From Microvelia longipes (Eukaryota > Arthropoda > Insecta > Hemiptera > Veliidae), in contig JACMZG010001908.1 in assembly GCA_018340805.1 (NCBI GenBank), positions 17,317,268 to 17,381,267 on the forward strand: DNA of 64,000 nucleotides, written 5' to 3'. Of this stretch, positions 40,001 to 63,473 are shown piece by piece; position 1 is the first letter of the stretch, and each line of letters opens with the position of its first letter. The notes beneath the pieces are model-generated. The model was not told where the DNA came from and ran no database searches. It worked only from the letters and a program-made list of their open reading frames with translations. The position numbers and the translations under genes are program-made.

Positions 40001-43000
40001 TATTATTGTGTCAGTAGTCTCGTTGTATATGCTTTGTATTTTAACGTTCGACTTAGTCCGTCCTGTTGCTTCGTTTATCACCTTCCACACTTTCCCGCTG
40101 TCATTGTTGGCTTTTTCTATTTTTTTAGAATAGTATGCATTTTTTGTTTTCTTAATTAATTTATTAAATTGTTTGTAGTAAGTTTCAGTCCTTTGTTTTA
40201 ATTGACAGTTAAACGGTTGTTTTTATTGTTTTCGTTTGAGTTTCTCGAAGGTTCTGAGTGATTTCATGAGTCCTTGCGTCATCCATGGTTGTATAGGTTG
40301 GTATTTTCGTTTCGGTATTGGTTCCATTTCTGTCGAAGAGTCAATGATTTGTTTAAGTTTTTGTATGAAATTATTTGTAGTGATATTAACTTCGTCATTG
40401 TTAGTAATGTCTGTCCAAGTCTCTTTTTCCAGTAGTAATTTCAGTTTTTCTTGGTTTATTTTGTATTTGTTAGTTAACGTCGTGGTGGTCCTCTTTGCTT
40501 TAATTTTAGGAAAATGTAAATATATGGTATAATGATCCGTTATATAGGTCTCAATCATAGAAGCAAACAAATTGTTAGTAAGCGAACTGCTGACAAATAA
40601 ATGGTCTATGGTCGTCTTTGTTTCCGGTGTCACTCTAGTCGGTCCGTCAATAATCGATTCCATCTTATATTTATTAAATATACTAATGTATTCGTCAGTT
40701 AGTTGGTCAGTAGGTCTATATCCGTAGTTTAGTATATCCAGGTTTATGTCACCTGTCACAACTATTCTATTATTATTGATTTTTTTGATCAAAATATCTA
40801 ATTCTTTAAGAAATAATTTTATAAGACCACTAGGAGACCTATATACAGATATTATTTTAGTTTTAATACTTTTTATTTCAAGTACTAAGCAATTAGCGTC
40901 AGTCATGTCATGTTCTGTTACCTCTACGTCATTGTACAGTTGATTTTTTATGTATATTACTATCCCGCTGTTCTGATTAAAATTATTTTTGGTGTATACA
41001 TGTTTGTAGTCTTTAAGTACGTATAGGTCAGTAGGTATGTCACGTATTCTTGCTTCTGTAAGTATTAGTACGTCGGGTTTCATTTTGATTTCATGTATTT
41101 TACAGATAAATTGATCTAGGTTTTTATGAAGACTTCTAATGTTCATATGCATGACATTGAGACCGCTGTTCAATTGACTCATTGTTTCTTTGTCAAGATT
41201 TTCGAACTTAATATATTTCCCCTGATCAAGATCAATATTATACGTATTACTCATGTATAATGATACTAAGGATAAGACTTGGTAAGCAAAATATAGAAAT
41301 AACATATAAACATCTGTAGGTATTACATGAACTATTGAGTTTTATAGATATTAATTTAGGATCACTAATAAGATTTATGTAGTAATATATATAGTAGAAT
41401 TTTAATAGATATAATAAAACGTTATTAAATATGTAATTAGTAAAATATTTTGGACTTAATTTAAATAAATAAAAAATTTGGTTAGTAAATTGATTGTTAA
41501 ATAATTTAGTAGGTATAACATTAATAAATAATATTTTAATTAAAGTATAATTATAATTTAAGATATTAATTTGATATGGAAATAGATAAATGTAAATAAA
41601 ATATGCGTTATATTTAATTAAACAAGATAGTCAATTTGTTATTGGAAGGGGAGATATAGGAAGTGGAGTTGCTGAAGGAGATGCATTAGCAGAACCAGCT
41701 GGTGTGGCAGTCAGTTTCAGCAATTCCAGGTCTCTCCTATTTTTGATGAGGAAGACTTTACTTCTGTCTTGATGTCGTGTAAAAATTTTTCCATCCCTCG
41801 ACCAAGTATATTTAAACCCTTTAGCTTTAGCTACTTGCTTAGTTTGGTACAGCAGATCCTTCATACCAGGAGCTAAATGTTCAAAAATCAATACCTTCTT
41901 ATCTATTAATGACGGATGAAGATCTTTGGCAGTCAGTCTTGTTTCTTTGCTAGCTCTTAACCATTTATTTTTCATATATCTGCTAGCTAAGTGTACAACT
42001 ATGTTGGGAATCTTATCAGGCACCCTGGACTTAACCCTATGAGTGACCTGAATATCTCCCTCCTTAACCTGTATACCTAACTCGCTGGCTACCTTCTCCA
42101 CGATGACACGGCAGTCTTCACCCTGAGTCACAGGAACTCCAATAATTTCTATGTTCTCCAACCTGCTTCTCTGCTCTAGGTGAAGAACTCTTTCATTATA
42201 ACTTGTCTCGAAATCCTCTGTTTTTTTTATTATCTCATTATTTTCTCGTTCATTGTTATTGATCTTCTCTTGCAATTCTTTAATTTTACTATCAAAGGAT
42301 ATTTCTATTTCTTCTATCTTTTTACGAAGTAGAATATTTTCCTGACCTAATTGCTTATTGTTTTCTTCAATCCTATCTACTTTTTCCTTGTATCCATCCA
42401 CCATCTTACTCATAGCAGCTACAGAATCGTCAAATTTTTGAGATATCTGCAGAAATCGTTGATTGATTTGTTCCACTTTCTCACTCATTTCCGCTATTTT
42501 TGTTGCCGATAATAGAATCTTTTCCTCTTTGCATGCATCGCATATCCAAGTCTCTGCTTTTTTTCCTAGTTTAATTAAACTTCTGTTTGTCTTTAACCTG
42601 GTACAGACAGCATGATAGTGCTTGTAACATGAGGAGCAACAAATCCCTTCTTTATCTCTTATCTCTTTATCACACATATTGCAGTCGATGTCCATCTTGT
42701 AGAAGTTTTTTTTTTTTTTAAATAATAATATTTTATTTAATTTAAAAAAAATATTATTAATTATTAATAACTTTTAATATTTAATAATGATTATGTTATA
42801 ACTGTTTTAAAATCTGATATAAAAATTATGTTAGTCGATTGCGGTTCGATCCTGTGGTACCGACGTGTTAATTAGCACAAACGTATTAATCCACTGGACC
42901 ACCAAGACCAGTGTATTGCGGGCTACCCTTTTACTGGATTTAGGCTATTCTTCTGTAAGTTTCTATCAAATTTCACTGTTTAGAGGTTATTTTTTATTGG

Positions 43001-46000
43001 AAACATGCAATTTATTTATAAATTATTATAAATCACTCAATTTATATCTATATAATTCAGAATAGAATGACTCCTACCTTTTGTGAAGTATGAGAATGAA
43101 ATTTTTATATTTAAATTTTATAAAAATAATGAATAAGTATTATCAGAAATTTTAACGTGTCTTTTACTACTTTACTTATATAAATTAAATGAGTAAATCC
43201 CAAATAAAAGTAACTATTACACACTGAACACTAATAGTTAATTTATAAGAAGAAACAAAATTATTCTTAAAATAAACAGTGATAACTGAACAAAACTGTA
43301 AAATACGCGGAGCACTAAATCAACAATACCGATGTGTGTTGCGGAAAACACAATTAATCTAAGTTCTTCCTCTGTCAGCTATTATAATTGCACCGTAGTC
43401 ATCTGAAAATAAAAATAAAAAACACCTTAAGCTGTTCCACAGCTGCCTAAAGGACATTTATAAAAATTAATAATATTATTGATCCTAAAACAGAGCCTCG
43501 ATCAACTTGGACTAAGAGCTTGATAAATCTACATACTGGAACCAACCTTCCAAGTAGAAATTAAAAAAATTTAGTGCTGTCGCCAAAAATATAAAATAAA
43601 ATATGCTTTTTCTATTAAAATATATGTAAGTACAGTGTCCAAAGCTTTTGTGAGGTCAAATGAGTTTGCAACCACTAATTTTTTCAGGTCATAATTATTT
43701 AAACACACTGCTATAAGTTTATAACTGCAGTAACACTATTCACTGCTAGTCCATATCCATACTGTTGTTTAAAAAATATATTTTCAAAATATTTTACAAC
43801 TTACTTCTTTAGAACTATTTCATTAATTAAACTAGCATAAGGCTCTGAAATATCTACAACTATATTTAAAAAAAACATAACAATTTATTTAATATGTTAT
43901 TGTATTAATAAGACTATAATTAAAATAAATAGTCTTCTATTTATTATACATTAAAATTTATTCCAAAAGCATTGTTACAGTTGGATGATTTAAAATTAAT
44001 TATTACTGAATAAACTTGTTCTATTGTAACATGCTCAAGTTGAAATGCTAGACTTATTTGTGTTATATAAATGATAATTAATTGATTTAATTAACTGAAT
44101 CAATCAATTGATTCTTTAGATTTTGTTTGGATCTTGTACATAATGCCATGGTTGTTTTAAATAGCTTATTAATAGTTCCAACAAAAGGACTTTACCCTCA
44201 TATGATTAAAAAATATAACAACTTGAACCTTGTTTAACTTAAATAAATTATTTTAACTTGAGGTAAAACAATTAATTTTATTTCAACTTTTAACAGTGTT
44301 TCTTAAAAACAAATTAGTCAAAATAAGTAAATATAAAATTATTAATTTATGTTTTTTTTAAGTAAATATTTATATTTAAATGTAAAAAAATAATAATTAA
44401 AAGTGCGTAATAAAATTATTTTCTAAAAAAAAGTTTAAAATTGTAATTTGTGTTTCTATGATTTTATAGGCATTTGTATTTTGTTATTTTTATGGAGTCC
44501 AAATTGCAATGTGAAATTAAAAATTCAAATTAAATAAAACATTCTTTAAATAAGATGAGAATTAGTTTAGGCCACATTCTATAAAGCATTATAAAGGTAT
44601 GAATAATAATTATTTAAATACCTTTATGAAAACACTCACGATTGAAACAACACTAATATTTTAATTTAATCAATTATTAATAGTAAAAAACAAGTTTAAA
44701 TAAACATTAAGAAGAGGGAGGTGTTAAGTTATTATTTGCTAGTTCATGAACTACTTACAATGCATTAATCATAGTTACATTAACCATTTGTAATACCGAA
44801 CTGAACTGGTTAAAAAACATCACAAGTTCTTTAACCAACAAAAATGTGTAAAGAGGTCTAAATCCAAGTTTACTATGGACCCCAATATGTTGTTTTGTAA
44901 ATGCACTAAGAGGTCATATTTTGTTATGCTTCAGGAAGTTGATCACTTTAAGTACTTGAAGAGAACATTAGCTACACAAGGCTACGAAGGAATGTTTTTC
45001 CCAAAACCCGACTCTCCCTGTGTTTATATCAAAGATAACAATGGTCCAGATGGATGTGCAATATTCTTTTTATCAAGCAGGTATGAACTTGTTGCCAAGG
45101 AAACCAGAGTACTGGAAGTTTGGAATGTTCAGAGCAATCAGGTAAGGAAAATATTTCATTTATTACATATAAAATTAGGATAGATACCTATATCAATAGT
45201 TATTTGTTACGTACAGAGAGCCCCATATGTGTGACAGATATTACATGAGTCCACCATCCAACAATCAAGATTCAGCCACTATTGGAGTGGATCCAAAATT
45301 TTACTATTTCTTTTATTCTTGTTTATTATTAAGGACTAAATTAATTTAAAATTAAAGAATAATTTAAAATATAAAAATAATTTAAACTCAATTGAGCAGA
45401 TTAAACATTTAAATATTATCAGCACCTGACTAGAAACCATTGCAATACAGCTGCAAAGTACTGTCATACAAAAACTATAAATGATCCCTTGGTGATAGGA
45501 ATCAAACTTAACACCCTTCCACCTTTATACCTTTTTAAATCAAATTAATTAATTTAAATTAAAAAATTTAATTTAATTTTTTAATTAAATTTTTTTAATG
45601 TGTTAAAAATATTAATTAATAAAAATTTCTTAATTTAAAGCTTGTTTGACAGCACTTGCACCATATACATATTATGTATATGGTGTTTCAAGTAGAGCTT
45701 TTCAAATAGTTTAGTTTCAAGTAGAGTTTTTCAAATAACTTAGTTTCAAGTAGAGTATTTAAATAGTTTAGTTTAAAAAAATAGAGTTTTTTAAATAGCT
45801 TAGTTGCAAGTTGAGTATTAAAATAGCTTAGTTTCAAGTAGAGTATTTTAAATAGTTTAGTGTCAAGTAGAGTTTTTCAAATAGTTTAGTTTCAAATAGA
45901 GTATTTAAATAGCTTAGTTTCAAGTAGAGTATTTAAATAGTTTAGTTTCAAGTAGAGTTTTTTAAATAGTTTAGTTTCAAATAGAGTATTTTAAATAGTT

Positions 46001-46689
46001 TAGTTTAAAACAGTTTTCAAATAGCTTAGTTTGAGTAATTCCCTTTTTAACAAGGTAAGAAGATCTTAGGTTATCACTACCAATTATCTATCTATAACTG
46101 TTTAACTAAAGTGAGATACAGTTTGACCTGTATTCATAACAAAAATCTATAAATAATCAACATAAAACCTTTTTTTTATTTTTAAGTAAAAATTATTTAT
46201 TTTCAGGTTGCTGTAGTGGCTATTCTTCGAGATAAAGATACAGGTGAGGAAGTAGCTGTTGCTACAACTCATCTAAAAGCAAGGTCAGGGGCCCTACTTG
46301 CAGCACTTAGAAACGAACAGGGTAAAGACTTAGCACAATTTGTCAAAGAAGTTGCTGGGGACAGGCCAGTTATACTTAGTGGAGATTTTAATGCAACCCC
46401 GACCGAACCCGTTTATTCAACGATGTTAAACCAACCAGGTCTTCCTTTAGCTTCAGCATATTCATCATTTTCCGGTAGAGAACCATCATACACGACTTGG
46501 AAGATTCGTTCAGATGGAGAGCACTGTACAACTATAGATTATATATTTTTTTCTAAAGACAAATTTACAGTACAAAATATTTTAAATTTTCCAAGTGGTG
46601 AGGAATTAGGAGAAGACCGTGCTCCCTCATACTCTTACCCTTCTGATCATTTCTCTTTATGCTGCGATCTTACACTGAATCAATTTTAA
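28019..46689 (+). CDS. Noct: Nocturnin (CCR4-like EEP-family phosphatase)
   Basis: Six coding exons: 28019-28062, 33759-33925, 34995-35063, 36598-36719, 44935-45141 and 46207-46689. All introns are GT-AG and phases agree, giving 363 residues. The protein has an endonuclease/exonuclease/phosphatase fold. Catalytic landmarks are QWNLLSQ (Asn about 89), LQEVDHF (Glu about 135), NNGPDGCAIFF, THLKAR (His about 225), SGDFNATPTEPVY (Asp 263, Asn 265), TIDYIF and YPSDHFSL (Asp/His about 350-351). YTTWKIR is typical of nocturnin and separates it from ANGEL or CNOT6. Family members remove the 2' phosphate of NADP(H) and were earlier described as circadian deadenylases. Exon 1 (MVAALLRTCARLLRR) looks like a mitochondrial presequence. 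Residue 16 is a Met in MGSFTSAP, a possible second start with an N-myristoylation-type context. The leader exon rests on reading frame and splice signals only; the catalytic core is certain. Confidence 0.93.
28665..28860 (+). mobile_element. Penelope-like terminal pair, family 3 (copy C)
   Basis: In nocturnin intron 1. AATGAAACCAAGAAAAGAGT at about 28671 is inverted at 28797-28825. The right part reads GGCACTGATGATGGCCTCAT ... AACTCCACTGGTGCTCATTC, the same end as at 21660 (inverted) and 25905. Confidence 0.5.
28870..31760. other. Nocturnin intron 1, unassigned part
   Basis: No exon seen. 29610-29770 is a GC-richer block with C-runs and CAGGGGCGTCGCC ... CTAGCTACGTGCCTG at its ends, possibly a decayed terminal-repeat element. 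30745-30815 resembles 2700-2765. Confidence 0.4.
31765..31862. repeat. Imperfect palindrome in nocturnin intron 1
   Basis: CTGGGGGTTTAACCCTGTGT and TCAACCTC are matched inversely by GAGGTTAAACACGGTGTTCA GCCCCCA. Confidence 0.6.
32230..32815 (-). repeat. R1 repeat copy, foldback arrangement
   Basis: 32400-32815 is R1 on the minus strand, ending in AAAATGGATAATTCAGATGA and the terminal GGAAAAGTAAAAAC. 32230-32360 is the CTGTTATCATCGTAGCTTCC part in plus orientation, so two R1 pieces are inverted about a short centre. Lies in nocturnin intron 1. Confidence 0.65.
34800..34930 (+). repeat. Penelope-like end, degenerate
   Basis: CCACTGATGATGCTC ... CCGCACTTTTTTATTCAGGC has the order of words (hammerhead-like start, then C-CACTTTTTTATTC) seen at the 3' ends of the better copies. 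In nocturnin intron 2. Weak. Confidence 0.25.
37015..37095 (-). repeat. Hammerhead-like / retroelement end, degenerate
   Basis: On the minus strand: CTGAAGATGTAAACAGTGGT followed by TTACAAACTG. The stem GTAAAC-AGTG-GTTTAC is perfect, but the core differs from CTGATGA...GAAAC at two places. In nocturnin intron 4. Confidence 0.35.
37475..37675. mobile_element. 201-bp MITE
   Basis: The ends GACACACGGTTAAAATCAGT...GGGAAAATA and their inverse (37638-37675) match over about 38 bp. The centre is another near-perfect palindrome (CTGCTTTAAAATTGAGGGTG and inverse). The outer ends are the same type as those of the 0.86-kb element at 8455-9315. Lies in nocturnin intron 4. Confidence 0.8.
38190..38370. 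repeat. CATA/CACA microsatellite in LINE 3' region
   Basis: ACATACATACACACATATAC-type words over about 180 bp. Open frames on both strands are artefacts. Confidence 0.9.
38539..41305 (-). pseudogene. LINE ORF2: endonuclease and reverse transcriptase, broken
   Basis: The N-terminal part (41305-40223) is an apurinic/apyrimidinic-type endonuclease: MHMNIRSL, LILTEARI, TGDINLDIL, TTIDHLFV, ITDHY. A TAA at 40223-40225 interrupts the frame; the frame continues in register to about 39719 with the linker and the start of RT (APGHDGLTTEFIK). The sequence then jumps, in another frame, to DDGKKPAVVMLDLAKAFDTV. That skips roughly 90 residues normally present there (RT motifs 1-2), which points to an internal deletion of about 270-300 bp. 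The rest (39693-38539) is intact: IPQGTVLGG, the catalytic YCDD at the RT active site, KYLGL and the C-terminal region. No RNase H domain. Confidence 0.88.
41631..42695 (-). CDS. LINE ORF1: PHD-type zinc finger and FP-like domain
   Basis: 354 codons, uninterrupted, starting at an ATG 10 bp inside the element's 5' end. Residues 5-55 form a PHD-type Cys/His finger (CNMC, CCSSC, HYHAVC, WICDAC). Residues 65-175 are strongly predicted coiled coil, rich in Glu/Lys with a heptad pattern. Residues 180-335 (LENIEIIGVPV ... THRVKSR ... KNRRDLELL) resemble the domain shared by many arthropod LINE ORF1 proteins and baculovirus FP-type proteins, presumably RNA-binding. The tail is Pro/Ser/Ala-rich. A chaperone-like role in retrotransposition is inferred from the family. 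It is intact, although ORF2 is not. Confidence 0.88.
   Translation of the reverse strand: MDIDCNMCDKEIRDKEGICCSSCYKHYHAVCTRLKTNRSLIKLGKKAETWICDACKEEKILLSATKIAEMSEKVEQINQRFLQISQKFDDSVAAMSKMVDGYKEKVDRIEENNKQLGQENILLRKKIEEIEISFDSKIKELQEKINNNERENNEIIKKTEDFETSYNERVLHLEQRSRLENIEIIGVPVTQGEDCRVIVEKVASELGIQVKEGDIQVTHRVKSRVPDKIPNIVVHLASRYMKNKWLRASKETRLTAKDLHPSLIDKKVLIFEHLAPGMKDLLYQTKQVAKAKGFKYTWSRDGKIFTRHQDRSKVFLIKNRRDLELLKLTATPAGSANASPSATPLPISPLPITN
42705..42925 (-). mobile_element. tRNA-derived SINE, minus strand
   Basis: On the minus strand, TGGTCCAGTGG (42891-42901) is a perfect A-box and GGATCGAACC (42843-42852) a perfect B-box, 39 bp apart. About 115 bp of AT-rich body follows, then poly-A. The acceptor arm does not close, so it is a SINE head, not a functional tRNA. 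Its A-tail directly abuts the 5' end of the LINE, which seems to have inserted into that tail. Confidence 0.65.
43490..43870 (-). pseudogene. Decayed LINE reverse-transcriptase fragment
   Basis: The minus strand reads, through frameshifts and stops, QQYGYGLAVNSVTAVINL, then FDLTKALDTVL (RT motif A region) and RGSVLGSI (the PQGSVLGP motif). The order and spacing fit a LINE RT. Less than 400 bp survives. It differs in sequence from the neighbouring LINE, so it is an older, separate insertion in nocturnin intron 4. Confidence 0.65.
45690..46035. repeat. Tandem repeat, about 29 bp, in nocturnin intron 5
   Basis: About twelve copies of TTTCAAGTAGAGTATTTAAA with TAGTTTAG. Confidence 0.9.
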
Positions 46690-46912
46690 AATTGCTTACT
46701 GTTAATCTTTTCTTTTACATATTGTTTTATTCTTAATATTATGGTTTAAGGTGAAACCATTGATGAAGTCAATTCTGTAAAAAAAAGGTTATCAAATTAT
46801 AACACTCAGAAATTATTTCCACCGAGGAAAAAATATAATATAGTTCTACACAAATATAATTAAAGACTACCAAAAAACAGCCAGGTGACATAATATTTAA
46901 TGTGTCTACTTG

Positions 46913-46918
46913 AATAAA
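46913..46918 (+). promoter_or_regulatory. Candidate poly(A) signal of nocturnin
   Basis: AATAAA 224 bp after the stop codon; another at 47444-47449. Which one is used cannot be decided. Confidence 0.35.
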
Positions 46919-48229
46919 AAACTATTTTCAGAAAGTAAAACATAGAATTAAGTTTATTAAGTTATCATTTCATACTGAATAGTTTTAAGAATATGCCACA
47001 TCACTGCTTTATTATAATAATAATAGACACTAATTCGCATTTTGGAAAATATTCCATATAGACGTGTACATAAATGGAAGAGTCGTTTAAAGTGAATGTT
47101 TAAACAACTTATTTTACTTATTAACTCCTTCCAGAGGTGTTAATTAGGTATCAGGATTCTAACACAATGCCTGATTTATAAACAATATCTCAATGACCAT
47201 TTATGACGGTTCACATTTATTAAAATAATTTATATTTCCTCTCGCTTAATTTAATTTAAATTACTTTAATAGCATATATTTAGTAGATAAATATGTTATA
47301 TATTTTTTATTGACCTAGAATAGATTCAGTTATGAATGTATTATTTATTAAAAAAAAACATTTTTAACAAAATATAAAACATATTGTTATCTAGTTTTAA
47401 TGTCTTAAACTTTAACTGTAAGCAATAGCCTTAGATAATGTTAAATAAAGATAGAAAGAAGTCTTTTTATAAAAATAAAAAGTCTATAAAGAATGGGATT
47501 GGTCTTTATATGATGTAGAACAATTTCATAGGTTTCTATTATAATTTTATCCTCCTCACTAATGCCATCACTTATAAATCTTAATAAAATTATAAACCTC
47601 CAAAAAGAGTCAATGATCAAGAAGTTATTTGATTTTAAGGGTATTTATAATATATATAAACATAATTTTATAATATAATATTTATTGTAGCTTTTAAATT
47701 GAGGATGGGGAAATTAAAAGCTCTAGAGAGTAAACAATGACAAAAGCAAGTAGATTGGTTTATCACTCTATGGAGCCTTTAAAACAACCTGTTGAACATA
47801 TTAGAAACTAGGATTTTTCTTATACCTTAGTTTACTCTCCAATAACTAGCTTACGATTCCGCTGGCTATATGTAGTAAAAAAAATAATATTCATATTTGC
47901 TTTAGACAGACTGTGATATTTTTTATTGTTATTTAAAATTATTAAAAAATAAAATGTTAATAATAATTTTTTTGTTTTGGTAAGCATTATTTAGTGCTAA
48001 AAGAATGTCCAGGATGAATAATTTATCAATTAAAGCTTAGATTAAAGAGGGATTAGAGTGATCAGCCTTTGCATATAGGGTACAGCACAAGCCCAATGTA
48101 TTTAAGGTACTACTCTAATTCAGTCACAAGAAAAATAAAAGACCAAAATAAATATAATTTTAAATTTGTGACCTCTTCTGAAGTTAAATTTAACAGTAAT
48201 AATGAGGAACTTGCATTAGCGTATAAAAA

Positions 48230-48560
48230 TACTTTTTTTCATCAAACTTTACAAGGAATACATATTGATATTTCTGCATGTTTTATAGAAAAAAAATATT
48301 GATGTTTCACCTTGTTTTGTAGGAAAAAAAATATTGATATTTCACAAAGTTTTATAGAGTAAATGTATTTTTTCGTGCTGTTTTAAAGGGAGAAAATATA
48401 AATATATCACCCTGCTTTATTGGGAAGAAATATGGGTATTTAACCCTATTTCGTAAAGAGGAAATACTGATATCTCAAAACTTGTTTTAAAGAAAGAAAA
48501 TATTTATACTTAACCCAGTTTTGTTGGGACGAAATATTGATATTCACAATAAAGGGAAGT
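48230..48560. repeat. Degenerate tandem repeat, about 50 bp
   Basis: Six or seven units of the form GGGAAGAAATATTGATATTT followed by a CCCTGTTTTAT-like word. Confidence 0.65.
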
Positions 48561-49959
48561 ATGCAGCATCAGTTATAGATTCACCTTAAAAAACTCAAAT
48601 TTATTTAAGAACTTAGTAAACAAAATATTTTCACGCTTCCTAGTGAGTAATCATTCAAAAATTTTCAGGGTCCATAAAGCCCAAGTCACAAATATGCTAT
48701 GATAAGAGTTTTCGCAAGTCATTTTAGAGACAAATGCATCCATTCAAATGAATAATCTTTAAAATGGGATTATCTTAGAATAAAAAGATCTTTTTTAAAA
48801 CCCCAGGATTACATTCATGCAATTTTCTCATTAAAAGTTCAGAATTAGTAAAGCATATCATAATTTGATAATATTATGTAAATTGGAATAGAAATGTATC
48901 TACTTATATTATTACAGTTTTTGTTTGAAATGAGTATTGTTGAAATAAAATATAAGTTATTACCATGATTAGTTTTTTTTTATTTTTTACTTTAACCTGA
49001 ACATTATAGCGATATATAAGAAGCAGATACAATAAGAGGGTTCCAACAAACCTGAATGACTACAGGGTCAAGAAACGTACTAAAAGAGGCAAAAAAAATA
49101 ATAATCGCTAAATAAATATTCTATAATCAGAGTAGAATAGAATCAGCTTTTTAATACTGCATAGAAGAAAAAGAAGAAATGTAAGAAATCTATTTTTGAT
49201 GAGCAACAGAAGGTAAATAATTAATCTCCATAATAAAGTTATGAGGATTATAATACATGCAGGGAAAACAAAGGATATAACAAATGTCACCATATTGGTG
49301 TTTTTGCTGCCAAAGCTGATAAATACCAACTTTAATAAAATAATAACTATTTACTCAAATTCTAAGTAATAATTTCATAATTTAAACAAAAAGCTAGGTA
49401 CACAAAACTTGATTTTTCCCTGAAATTCGAACAAGTCTGCCATAGAAAATGCAGGGGATCTACATTTTTTTTAACAAAGCAACTTAAATTGCTTGAAGGT
49501 TAGATAACCCAGGAAGGTTATTTACACTGTTTACTCTTTTTCTGTTCGCACACTTATCTAATCCTGAGTTTACTCTACTTTACCCTAGATTACTCCAAAA
49601 TGAACAATTTGAGTGTAAAGAAAAATAGAGCTGAATAGAGTAGTATACTCCAGTTCACGTGCCAAACAAAATAAATACACATATTTATTTTGTAAATAAA
49701 TATGTATGTAAATATGTTGGTCTCCTGGAATCAGGAGACCAAGGGGAATCAAAGGAACCCAAATCCCCTCCCCCACATCTGTCATCCGAAAAACCACAAA
49801 AGGGCAATTTTTTCAACTTTTAAGTTAACTTCTAAACAACTCAAAATGCCCTTAATCTAATAACTATAGAATAAAATTCAATGATAAAGAGACTCCATTT
49901 CCACGCTCAGAAAAATATTAAAATAACATATCTTTATGATATAAAAACTTTTCTTCAAA

Positions 49960-50065
49960 TACATATATATTCATCACAGCACACTGATGAAGCTTAAGTT
50001 ATAAATCCTATTTGAAAACCAGCTCAACTTTAAATTTCATTTACATATTTTTAAATGTGTTTTTC
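49960..50065 (+). repeat. Hammerhead-like / Penelope-like end, degenerate
   Basis: ACACTGATGAAGCTTAAGTT ... TTTGAAAACC has a CTGATGA start and a GAAAAC end separated by 20 bases without a convincing stem II. Followed by GTGTTTTTCC. Weak. Confidence 0.25.
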
Positions 50066-50179
50066 CAACGCATATTGTCGTAAAATTTGTCTAATTAAAA
50101 AACAATTGAGTGTAATGTTCTTTGACAATTCACTAATGAAAAAAGAATTCAGCATTAAAAACAATTAAAATAAATTAAC

Positions 50180-50185
50180 TTTATT
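50180..50185 (-). promoter_or_regulatory. Poly(A) signal of aspartyl-tRNA synthetase
   Basis: AATAAA on the minus strand only about 29 bp after the stop codon, giving a very short 3' UTR if used. Confidence 0.6.
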
Positions 50186-50213
50186 AAAAAAACTCAACAA
50201 GAAAAATGAGGGT

Positions 50214-63473
<13,260 letters not shown>

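Larger units (their letters stand above)
37988..42727 (-). mobile_element. CR1/Jockey-type LINE, antisense in nocturnin
   Basis: A two-ORF non-LTR retrotransposon on the minus strand, in nocturnin intron 4. The order is ORF1 (42695-41631), a 325-bp spacer, ORF2 with an apurinic-type endonuclease then reverse transcriptase (41305-38539), and a 3' region of about 530 bp. The 3' region holds a CATA/CACA microsatellite (38190-38370) and hairpins, and ends near 38011. Both outer boundaries share a T-run plus AAATAATA (37988-38010 and 42704-42727), best read as a target duplication at a pre-existing poly-T. ORF2 carries a stop codon and an internal deletion, so the copy is dead. Confidence 0.85.
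46690..50213. other. Intergenic stretch between convergent genes
   Basis: Holds the two 3' UTRs, a degenerate tandem repeat (48230-48560), and a possible Penelope-like end near 49985. No further gene is supported; short open frames at 48069-48302 and 49108-49329 lack any motif. Confidence 0.6.

Noticed and set aside
41631..42695. Viral gene because of similarity to baculovirus FP-type proteins
   Set aside because: The PHD finger, coiled coil and downstream endonuclease/RT place it as ORF1 of a LINE; such FP-like domains are common in arthropod LINEs.
42838..42925. Functional tRNA gene on the minus strand
   Set aside because: Perfect A and B boxes, but the ends do not pair and an AT-rich body with poly-A follows, as in a SINE.
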